DNA of 64,000 nucleotides from Entoloma clypeatum (Eukaryota > Basidiomycota > Agaricomycetes > Agaricales > Entolomataceae). The notes below the pieces were generated by a model. The model was not told the origin of the DNA. It saw only the letters and a program-made list of their open reading frames with translations, and searched no databases. Location of the stretch: positions 4,216,001-4,280,000 of the forward strand of contig OY751493.1 in assembly GCA_963565915.1 (NCBI GenBank). Direction: 5' to 3'. How positions within the stretch are numbered: the stretch's first letter is position 1; each line of letters starts with the position of its first letter. Position numbers and translations under genes: made by a program. Positions 54,006 through 64,000 of this stretch are shown piece by piece.

Positions 54006-57000
54006 CTATCCCCCACCCACAACCCTCGTCAGCGCCCTCGTATACGCCGTCGGTATCGTCTTCGCCTCATCAAACGCCCTCACAACCGGCGCAACCCCGC
54101 CCTTTGCCGCATGCGCCTTAATATCACACAAATCCCGAAACGCCATACAGAACCCAAAGCTCGACTTCCTCGTATACGCATACGACGCCTTCAGCTCCCG
54201 CACATTCTGGAAAATCACCACCGAATCCACCGGAAGATCTTCATCGTACATCTGCGCCACGCGCAGCATCGGGTCCTCCCGCTTCGCGCGCTTCTTCTTC
54301 GGCGACGCAGCCTCCTCCTTCTTCGCGTTTTTCGCAGCCACCGCTTTGCCCCATGCCTCCTCGGCCCGATCGACATGCGCACGGATAATGGCCAGCTCGT
54401 CCGTGAGCATCCGGTTCTTTTCTCGGGTGTACAACGCTAATGCATGGTCCGACGCGATCTTGTACGGGCGCAGCAGGTCCACGTCGCGGTTAAGCTCGTC
54501 CACCCCCGCGAGCTCGTCGTATTTTGACATCAGATCGTCGGCGGTTTTTTTCCCTGCTGTATGAAGGGCGTGGAAGATATACGGCTTTACATCCCCTGGC
54601 GAGAGCTCCTCGGACGTTCCGGGAATGTCCCCACCGAAAAGCCGCATATCCTCCTCAAAGATCGCGGCTTTGAGGCGCAGCCCTGTCTTGCTGGAGTCCA
54701 GGACGGTGTTGAATCTAGACGAGGGATTGAGTATCTGATCCGTAAAAAGTTTAAAAGACAGAGCTCACATGTACGCCAAGCGAACTGCACGAGGATCATC
54801 GTATCCGTGCTTCCAGACAGCAAAGTCGTGAAGTTTTGAATATAGACCAACCTGAGCGTTCGTCAACCCAAGCAAAAGGACCTCTTGAAATGCTGTTTGA
54901 GCTTCACGGGGCGACAACGCAGTGACACGATGCGCAAAATTCGTGACAGTTTCCACATGTCCCTCGAAATTATTCGGAAGCAGATTCTGAGGCATGCTAG
55001 TCAAGGCTTTGCTCTGGAAGAGTTCGACAATAGACTTGTCAGGTATGATGAATAGCTCGTCTTATGAAGCACGTCAGTATGTTATTCTCTCGCATCAACA
55101 GTGGCGCGTTACCTCCATCGAGGTCTGGCAAAAGGTAAGATAAAAAATCAGAGAAAGATCTTGCATCAATTCGAAGCCACTGACCACCGCCAGACAGAAT
55201 GCTCATTTGGCTACAGTCGCCCTTTATGGACACAATGAGCACATCACACCAGTTGAATAGCTCGAGTTTGTTCACGGCCGTCAACTACGCAGTAGACAGG
55301 GATGAGTTTTGACTGGGGGTATACAGGTGATCAAACGCACCTTCTGTACATCCGACGGAAGTCGAACAGGATACCTTCCAACCTAGTGTAGACATATGTG
55401 AATATATGACTCGGACATACAGGGAGACAAAGAGAGACCCACCAGAACAGGGCCAGTGATGACGTTATAGTACGTTCTTGATTCCGGGTCTATCAAGGGC
55501 TGAGACGATCGGTAATAAACCTCCCCCGGTTCCAAGATACCAAGTGGATCTAATCAAAACTTGATAGCTGAACAATTCTCCCAAGACGTGGCAACTTACC
55601 AGCGATAGCAAAGTTCGTTAATGATTGCGGAAGAGGAATCCGAAAATCATTGATCATGTCCTTGATTTTCTGCTCCACGATTGCCTTCAGCTTCTCTCGC
55701 AACTCCTTCAACTCATCTGGTCTAAACCCAGCCTGCACCAACTCCACTGCAGACTCGCAAAACGATACCGGGGCTGGCAGAAAAAGAAGAAGAAAAAACC
55801 TCAACTCAAAAAGAAAAACCCCCAAAGCCTCCTCACGACTCACCTCCGCTGACCTCATTCCTCCCGGTATACGCCACCCCCGCCAACTCCTCCTCCACCG
55901 CATCCTTCGACGGCACCCCGTCAATATGCTCCTCAACCCCCACATCCTCATGCCCCCACTCCCTCCCCTGCAGACCCAACACCCGACTCAACCCCGCCGT
56001 GACGCGCACCAACCTCCCCTTCGCCACCTTCCCGACCGCGTTGATCGCGCTCCACAGCCCCGGCATCGCATACGGGCCCTCCCACCGCATCAGCGGCTCC
56101 ACCTCCTCCCTCAACCCCGCCTCCATCAGCCCAACCAGCACCTCCGCCGGCACACCGTTGTACCACACGTTCATAATGCTCTGCTTCGTCAGGCTCGCCG
56201 GCGGCGACGCCCGCGAGATCGCCAGCAGATCAAAGATCCGGTGCGCGCGGTCCAGCGGCAGCTGGTGCACGATCTTGCTCTGCGACGTCCGGATCCAGAT
56301 CTTGGGCTCCGCGTCGGTGTCGGACGGGTGCAGGATCCAGAGGCCTTTGCCGCCGTGGATGCGGCCTTGCACGGCCGTCATGCAGGTGGGGAGGCCGAGG
56401 ACGTTGGTGATCTCGTGCAAGGCGGCTTTGTTGATCCAGCCGCAGCCGTCGGTGACGATTTGGTCGGTGGGGGGTTTGCCTTGGCCATCCCACCCGGATG
56501 CGTCTGTGGTGGGTGGATGTGGTCGTTGGAGATTTCGTTGAAAGAAGTTGGTAGGACTTACAAACGTCTTTGATGGAATTGATGTTTTCCTCTTCGAAAA
56601 GGAGGACAGGGACAGAGTTGGAGAATGCCAGCGCGAACCGGGTTACCCATTTGCTGATTGGCTGCAAGACTTCCGTCAGTACGCGCACGACGTCGACGAA
56701 CCCCGAAAACCACCCACCTGGCCCTTGTTCAAAGCTAGATCGTTGTGCCACCTCACGACCTCTGCGAACGACTTCCTTACCGCGTCCCCAAACTCCTCCA
56801 CCGGCGCCCTCTCAAAATCCTCGCCCGTCTCGACCATATATACCCCGTTATCTTTGGAACACAGTGGCACATATACCCTTCCACACAACACAAACTTATG
56901 GAGCAAAAACGCCTTCACCTCCTTGTTCTCCTTCAGCACCATCTCGTCGGGCACCCGCACCTGGAGCACCCGACGCGAGCCGAGGTACCGCGCTAGGCGA

Positions 57001-58899
57001 TACGACCGCCCGCGCTTCTCGAGTGCCTCGAGGTGGACCTTGTACGACCCACTCGACTTGACTATGCGCGCGATCTGCTGCACCTGCCCGCCGTACCACG
57101 CCGGGCTGTCCATCCAGTCACCCATCAGCCCGAGCCCGCGCTCCTTGTTTTCAAGTATGGCGGCCTGCTCGCGGTCGAGCTCCTCCCTGCCGCCGCAAGT
57201 CAGCTCAGAAAAAAAAAAAAGAGCCATGAGAGCTCACCACACGGAAAGATCGGCGATCCCGCGCAGGGGCGTGTCCCGCATGATGGAGGCAACCTTGTAC
57301 CCGACGTGCTTGTTCGGGCCTTTGAGAGCATGTATCTTGAGCTCGACGTCGGACCACTGCCAGAGGCCCCTGGAGACGCCGCGCGCGAGCTCGTATTGCA
57401 CGCCCCAGGAGATCTTGGCGGCGTCAAGCAGGTTTTGGACGCGTGCGTCGTGCGCGATGATGCATGGCTCGAGGTCGACGCCGAGCGGGCTGGTCAGGAA
57501 GGCCTCGAGCGAGGCGGCGGGGGAGACGGGTGGGGGGATGGTGTTGGTAGTTGGGCTGATGGAGGAGGAAGAGGGGGTCAGGAAGACGTCGTCGTCTGGG
57601 AGGGAGCGCAGGGCCTTGGCAATGTTGGCTGTTATCACGGATTTGGGGGGCCGGGGGGATCTCAGGGGTGATGCAGACGACATAGAGGCCGTTCGCGAGA
57701 GACTCGCGTGATAACTGGTCGTGCTCTTCGTAGGAGACGATGGTGTCATTGAGGAGGTCCGGGAGATTGGGGTACGACACCCAGAAAGCGCCGCCCGCCG
57801 GGGCTCGGAAGGAGTGGAGGGAGCATGAGGTACAGCGGCGCGATGCCCCGCGACAAGTGGGGAGGTTACAGTCTGAGGCGAAGACGAGATGGATGAGGTT
57901 CTTGAGACGTCCGCGTGATGTCCCGCTGCATGTAGACCATTGGACAGGAAAGAGGTGGTGGATGGGAGGGATGCCATCGACCATCCTGATGACGCAGAAC
58001 TGACGGAGGCGAGCGAGGTGTGAAATGATGTCTTGACGTCGACCCAACTTGTAGTGGGCGATTCGATATCAGTTGGGACTGCATGAACGAAAGTAAATTG
58101 ACTTGTTCTGTGCTGGAACGCAAAACGCTAACCTTCATCGTGATCGCCATCGATATCAGAGTCATCTGATATGGTGACAACCTTGTGAGGCTGTTTTCCC
58201 TGTGCAAGGTTAGCTGGTGCGCGGTGAGAAGGTTTGGTAACAAAGTACCTTGGGCGATGATGCCTCAGTTGTGGAGATTTTCTTTACTGTAGTTGGGCGG
58301 AAGAGTCTTCTAGGAGTCGGTGGTGGGTTTGACGCTGATTGGATAGATGGTGATCTCAGAGAGATTTGTTGGAAAGAGAGACACTTACACATGCCCGATT
58401 CCATGGTCAGATCGTGCAGGGAATTTCTGACTGCAGAAACTGGGCCGCCGCTTGCCAAGACTGGAGGCTTTTGTATCTTGCGTGGGGTGCAAGGGTAGGG
58501 CGAGGCGCGGTGTGACGCCGAAGCCGCTGGAGAGATGCGGTCAGATAAGGATTGGCCACAAATGATGGATAGAAGAACTGACATAGTTCGCCATCATGAT
58601 CACGGGGATCGAGAGTGTGACCCCGGCTGGTGGACGCCTTTTTGGGGTGCCTAGAGGGTGTAGAAGGGCTGCTACGTGGTAGCTGAGGTCGGGGGGGTTT
58701 CACGGGGGACAAACATTCTGGTGCGAGGTTGGCGATAAACATGGAAATATTGTATCAGAAGGTTACCTATTTTGTCGAGATGCTCGTCTTGAAAATCAGT
58801 GAAATAGCCATCGTAGTCTGCCTGGGCTGGAAATTAGCTTGATTTAACTGACAGTGGAGGTAAACCAACCGAAGGGGGGCTGGATGCCTTTCTCCGCAT
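54006..58899 (-). CDS. RNA-dependent RNA polymerase (Quelling/RNAi type)
   Basis: This enzyme makes double-stranded RNA from single-stranded RNA for the RNAi pathway that silences transposons. It is a large multi-exon gene; the start is probably ATG 58899 (MRRKASSPPS, then ADYDGYFTDFQDEHLDKI), with a Ser/Pro-rich N-terminal region. Core blocks in order: FLLHKFVLCGRVYVPL (about 56900), KAALHEITNVLGL...RIHGGKGLW (56430-56350), EPGEVYYRSSQPLIDPES (about 55500), and NKLELFNWCDVLIVSIKG. The catalytic S-G-G-D-L-D-G-D spans three exons (55200-55050) with a 12-nt middle exon. The C-terminal helical part ends RALTRVVGGG-stop at 54006. Exon limits in the N-terminal half are not all resolved. Confidence 0.93.
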
Positions 58900-59098
58900 G
58901 TTATTATACTCGCGGAGATAGTATTTTGAAAATCGCGTGGGCGACCGCCGAGCGCTCCCTGAACTTGGGAGCGGCGTCTGTTCAAACCACTTCAAAGTCT
59001 CAACATCCCCATTCAACCACCTCGTCGTGGTCACGTGGTGTCACCATCACGCCGTGACAGCTCGCGTTTATGGCAACTTCACCCAACGTCCACCGTAG
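58900..59098. promoter_or_regulatory. shared divergent promoter region, RdRP and SMC4
   Basis: Only 199 bp separate the start codons of two head-to-head genes, so both promoters must lie in or overlap this stretch. It contains CACGTG (about 59033), an E-box-like palindrome. No TATA box is clear. Confidence 0.6.
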
Positions 59099-62000
59099 AT
59101 GCCTCCTCGTCGCTCCTCCCGCTCAACACGAGCTTCCCTGGAGCCCACACCACCAGATCCAGCCCCGGCAAAGCGGAAGAGGGGGAAAACGGACGAGCCA
59201 GAAGAGGCCGTCGCCAAACCGCCGTCCCGAACACGCAGATCAACATCAGCACGCCCCAGTGTACCGCCGCCGAGTGGTCGTACCTCCACACGATCTCGAG
59301 GCTCGTTACCTGATGTCCAGGAAGATGAGGGCCAGGAAGATTCCCCGCCTCCCGTTAAGAAACCACGGCCTTCCGTAGAGCCGAGCCAAGCAGAAGACAA
59401 CGAGCTCGAGGAGGAGAAGCCAAAGGGACGACGTGCAAATTCAATCTCCAAGAAACCTACTTCAACCTCTCGCAAGGCTGGTCCTAGCTCTACCAGATCA
59501 GGACGGTCATCGCGAGCGTCTGCACCACCACCACCACAGGACGATGAGCAGGAGGAAGATCACGAAGAAGAAGAGGCCGAACCTCCCCGTAAACCCCGCA
59601 GGAGCGGCAAGGGCCGTCAGTCTACTGAGGAGGACGATGACACCTCCATGCAGGTCTCAGAAGATGAGCCTCTGCCATCCAAAGGCCGTAAACCCAGATC
59701 CGCCGCTCCCAAGAAAACCTCAACCTCACGGAAAGCGCGCGCAAAACCTGTGGAAGACTCAGAGGAGGGCGAGATGGAGGCTGAGCCAGCGGCCACTCAA
59801 GATAAGGAGGAGACGGTTCCGCCTGAGGCTACTCAACCAGCAGAGGAAGAGGAGGAGGAAGGGGAAGAGAAGTCCCTCTTTGATCCTCCCCCTATGCCAG
59901 CACCTTCCAGTCTTCCCAAAACGATACCAGAAGAACCTTCGGGCCCGAAAGCTCGTCTCGTGATTCACAAGATGGCGCTCATAAATTTCAAGAGTTATGC
60001 TGGCCGCCAAGAAATCGGGCCTTTCCACAAAGTACGTTTTTTGAATCTACTTCCCCATTTCCTCGTCATATTCAGAAATCGCTCAGTCATTCTCATCCAT
60101 CGTCGGCCCCAATGGCTCAGGAAAATCCAACACAATCGACGCTCTTCTCTTCGTCTTCGGCTACCGCGCCTCCAAAATGCGACAAGCAAAACTCTCCGAA
60201 CTCATCCACAACTCTGCGCGGTACCCCGACCTCGACGAATGCAGCGTCGAGGTCCACTTCCAAGAAATCATCGACTTGGTACAGTCCCTTCTTTTGTTTT
60301 CATCATCATCCATCATTGACAGCTCCTCCGCAGCCTGGCCCAGACGCCTTTGGAGTTGTCCCTAAATCCCAACTCACCGTCACCCGCTCCGCTTACAAGA
60401 ACAACTCCAGCCGGTACACTATCAACGGCAAACAAAGCACCTACACTGAAGTCCAAACCCTCCTGAAAGGCCGGGGCATCGACCTCGACCACAACCGCTT
60501 TCTCATCCTCCAAGTACATCCCTCCTCCCTCCATTAAACCTGAACTAACCTCTTATTCTCTGTCCAGGGCGAGGTCGAGTCCATCGCGCAAATGAAGCCC
60601 AAAGCCGCGACCGAGCACGAAGACGGGTTACTTGAGTACCTCGAAGACATCATCGGCACCTCGCGCTTCAAAGAGCCCATCGACGATGCGCAGGTCGAGA
60701 TGGACCGCCTGCAGGACGAGCGTGGCGTCAAGCTCAACCGGCTGCGCATCGTCGAGAAGGAGAAGGCCGCATTGGAGGAGCAGAAGCGGGAGGCAGAGCA
60801 GTACCTGAGGCTGAAGAACGAGCATGTGAGGGCACAGTCCAGGCTGTTTCAGTGGATTTTGTGGAGGTGTTTGGTCAATGAGGAGGAGTATGATGCGAAG
60901 ATTGTGGGTTGTTTCTTTGCGTCTTTTTCCCGTTGTTTTGATGTTGACGGTGGTTTACTTTTTGGCGACCAAAGGCGGAGCTGAAGAAGGAACTTGAAGA
61001 AGAGACGGAGCGGAATCAAGATGATATCACGCATTTGGAGATGCTCAGGAAGCATTACGAGGAGCGAGAGAAAGCGTATGATGTATGTTCCGCTCACACC
61101 CTCTTCTTTCCCGACAAGTTATCAAAGATTTGCAGGAAGTCCAAGCTGCAGCAAAAGAAGCCGTCAAAGATCTCGCCGCGCACGAAAAGCAGGAAGTTGG
61201 ACTGCAAGAACGCCGGAAACACATGGGGAGCAAAGCCAAGAAACTCAAGAAATGTGTGCAGGACGTGAGTCATGCGGCCTCTTCCATTTCTGGCGTGCTG
61301 ACATGTTTCTGGCGTGATAGGACACCAACGCGAAAGCACAGGCGCTGCGGGAGGTCCAAGACAACTCAGAAAGGATAGAACGCAAGAAGGCCGAGGCCGA
61401 GAAGAAGGAAGCTGAGCTCGTCGCGGAGGAAAAGGTTCTCGAGCGCATCCGGGACAGTCTAAAGGGTAAACTACTCTTCTTTTTTCCCCTATATTTGATT
61501 CTTATGGCGGGGGTCTTTCTAGACAAAACACAAGTATTCCATGACCAGATTGAGGCGAAGCAGAAGGAGCTCCAGCCCTGGAATGCAAAGATCAATGCGA
61601 AACAGGCGGAGATCGATGTTGCGTCCAGCGAGAGGGATGCGTTGGCAAAGAAGGCGGAGGCGGCTGAGGCGACACGTAAAGATGCGGAGGGGACATTGAA
61701 CAATTTGCGGAGCGATCATGAGGTCAAAGTGAGTTGTCCCCTTGTAAAAAAACAAAACAAAACAAGTGGGCGGGCTGACGCTTTCATGAATTAGGTTCGC
61801 GAATATGAGAAGCTGAAGGACAGTAAAGCGAATCTGCAGCGGCAATCTGGTGCTGCGGAACGAAGTGTGCAAGTAAGAGATGATACACATCTACCAATTT
61901 GTTTGGTGTCAACTCTGTCTCTTCCAGGAACGTCAAAACAAGGTCCAAGAATGCAGAGCCAAAGCTGCTTCGTCACGGCAAAAGGTTGATGAAGCCAAGG

Positions 62001-64000
62001 CATCTCAGGCGGACAACAGATCACAAAACAGGGTACTGGACAGTCTAACGCGCCTCCAAGCTTCAGGGCGAATCACCGGATTCCATGTAAGTCAAAATCA
62101 CATTCATCATTCATTGCTCCTTCTCACCATCCATCCCTCGTCCCAGGGCCGCCTCGGAGCTCTCGGCACCATCCCCGACAAATACGACATCGCCATCTCC
62201 ACCGCTGCCCCCTCGCTGCACCACATGGTCGTCGACCAAGTTGAACAAGGCCAAGCCTGCATCGACTACCTGCGCTCCCAAAACGCGGGGCGCGCGTCCT
62301 TCATCGTGCTGGACAAGCTCCCGCGCTCCGGGGGGTCGATGAGCAAGATCTCGACGCCGGAGAATGTGCCGCGGCTGTTCGACCTGATCAAGCCCAAGGA
62401 CGGCAAGTTCCTGCCGGCGTTCTTCAAGGCGGTGGGGAACACGCTGGTTGCGGAGGACATGGAGCAGGCGAACCGGATCGCGTTTGGGGGCGCGAGTCGG
62501 TGGAGGGTGGTCACGCTGGCGGGGCAGGTGATCGATACGGCGGGGACGATGTCGGGCGGGGGGAGCCAGCCGGCGAGGGGAGGCATGAGCTCGAAACTGG
62601 CGGCGGAGGGGGTGCGTCCGGAGGTGTTGAGGGTGTATGAGCAGGATAGTGTGGATGCGGTGCAGGTGTTGGAGGAGGCGGTGGGGGCGTTGAGGGGTGC
62701 GGAGGAGGAGCTGGAGCGGTTGAGGACGTCGGGGCCGCAGATTGAGATGGCCCATCAGAAGTTGGGGTTGGATATTGAGAATTCGAAGAGGAGGATTGTA
62801 GATGCTGAGAAGAGGTGGCAGGAAGTGAGGTGGGTTGTTTTTTTTTGTTTGTCTTTCTTGGGGAGAAGGTGCTGATGTTGCTGTAGAGCGCAGAGCAAAC
62901 CCAATGCGTCTGATGCTTCCCGGATCTCCACCTTGGATGCGACAATCGCTTCTTCAACGGAGGAGCTGGAAGGATTGCTGGCAAAGTCTTCCAAGGTAGA
63001 AGACGCCATCAAGGCCCTGGAGCAGAAGATCCTTGAGATCGGCGGCGCCCAACTCCTCACGCAGAAATCCAAAGTCGATGGCATCAAGCTGCACATCAAC
63101 CTCGCCAACGATGAGATGACCAAAGCAGAGGTGGCCAAGGCCAAGGCTGAGAAAGATTCTGTTAAGCTGGAGGCGTCTGTCAAGACGAATTCGGCTTTGC
63201 TGGAGGAGGTCAGCGCGGAATTGGCGGAGCTGGATGAGCAGTTGGAGACGCTGGTTTCGTATGTGTTGGAGCTGCGTGGAAAGGTTGACGCGGCGCAGGC
63301 TGCGGCAGAGAATTCGAAAGAGGATCTGGATTCACTCAAGGTTGAGTTGGATGCGAAGGATCAGGAGATTGAGGCGTTTAGGAAGAAAGAGGTGTGTTTC
63401 AACCTGTTCCTCTGTTTTCTTGTCGATGCTGATGTGATGTCTAATTAGATGGAATTGAAACAAGGATTGGCGGATACGGAGAAAGAAGCGAGGGAGAATG
63501 GGCAGAAGATTGAGCATTGGCAGAAGGAGCATGATACTCTGCAGCTGGAAGAGATCGAGTACGTTTTACTTCTCGTTCCGCTCTTGGGCCCCATTTTTAA
63601 TTGTCTTTTTGAAGTGATGAAGACGATGAGGAGGACGGTGAAGATGAGAGTGGCGAACTCAAAGAAACGACGGAATCATTAGGCGAGCCGGTTGAAGGCG
63701 GCGAAGTCAAGACGGAACCTGGCGAATCACGGCCAGCAAAAGCCAAGCAGCAACAGAAGGAACCGTCGACGGAATTGCACATATACAGTGCGGAAGAGTT
63801 GGCCAAGTTGAAGAAGCGGGAGATGGTGGCCGATGTCGAGTTGCTCGACGGTACGACTCTCTTTCACTACACGACCCCCTCGGCGTCTAAAGCTCTTTTT
63901 CTCCCGTATCACAGAGCAAGTCAAAAACTCGAAACCAGACTTGAGCGTTCTGAAGGAATACCGCAAGCGCGAAGAGGAGTTCTTGAACCGCGCCAAGGAC
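59099..64000 (+). CDS. SMC4: SMC4, condensin ATPase subunit (5' part)
   Basis: This is an ATPase of the condensin complex that compacts chromosomes. Exon 1 (59099-60031) encodes a basic, acidic and Ser-rich disordered N-terminus ending in the SMC start (MALINFKSYAGRQEIGPFHK). Exon 2 (from 60087) has Walker A GPNGSGKSNTIDALLFVFG. Then come TVTRSAYKNNSSRYTING, LLKGRGIDLDHNRFLILQGE and IAQMKPKA...LLEYLEDIIG, a pattern typical of SMC4 rather than SMC2. A first coiled coil (60700-62050), the hinge (about 62150-62560, GRLGALGTIPDKYD ... GTMSGGGSQ) and a second coiled coil follow. The C-terminal head (signature motif, Walker B) is beyond the window. At least ten short introns. Confidence 0.95.

Noticed and set aside
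1..64000. CRISPR arrays, bacterial operons or ribosome binding sites
   Set aside because: The window is eukaryotic: spliced genes and fungal transposons; no spaced identical repeats of CRISPR type were seen.

Overview
This is eukaryotic nuclear DNA, most likely from a basidiomycete fungus (probably an Agaricomycete). Host genes are cut by many short GT-AG introns of about 50-80 bp. The left half is packed with fungal-type retroelements: Ty3/gypsy chromoviruses, Ty1/copia and DIRS-like tyrosine-recombinase elements. A Quelling-type RNA-dependent RNA polymerase is also present. The species is not identified.

Bases 1-35925 are a nested transposon cluster with no recognisable host gene. From the left: gypsy 'B' (3' part, to 2817) sits inside gypsy 'A' (2818-6120), which also carries an intact Tc1/mariner element (3749-5311). 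Then come inverted 20-bp repeat arrays (6121-8000) and the remains of DIRS-like element 'E1' (about 8405-17340). E1 is broken up by a fold-back mariner (9936-11551), a rearranged gypsy 'D' (11785-15865) and an orphan solo LTR. Next are a retroposed poly(A) sequence (18468-18973) and a copia element (19607-28722), into which a young, full-length gypsy 'C' has jumped (21473-27572, 434-bp LTRs that read the same, perfect 5-bp TSD). The cluster ends with a second gypsy B on the minus strand (28723-34883) inside a second copia copy (34884-35925). Many old copies carry TGA where CGA is expected, as cytosine deamination at CpG would produce.

Bases 36972-64000 hold host genes: a secreted M43 metalloprotease, a Sec14/CRAL-TRIO protein, NOP10 (64 aa, three exons), a tandem pair of thioredoxin genes, a large conserved fungal protein of unknown function, an RNA-dependent RNA polymerase, and SMC4 (condensin), which runs off the right edge. 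The second thioredoxin gene is cut in two by a 5.2-kb DIRS-like element ('E2', 43685-48898) with neither duplication nor loss of target bases.

The most notable points are the precise DIRS insertion into a thioredoxin paralogue, fold-back mariner ends that have captured transposase codons, self-priming signals in two gypsy families, an extra 3' ORF in gypsy B, an RdRP whose catalytic DxDGD motif is split by a 12-nt micro-exon, and the poly(A) insertion with a 133-codon open frame. All calls come from reading the sequence; no database search was made. Exon boundaries are inferred from splice signals and frame continuity.
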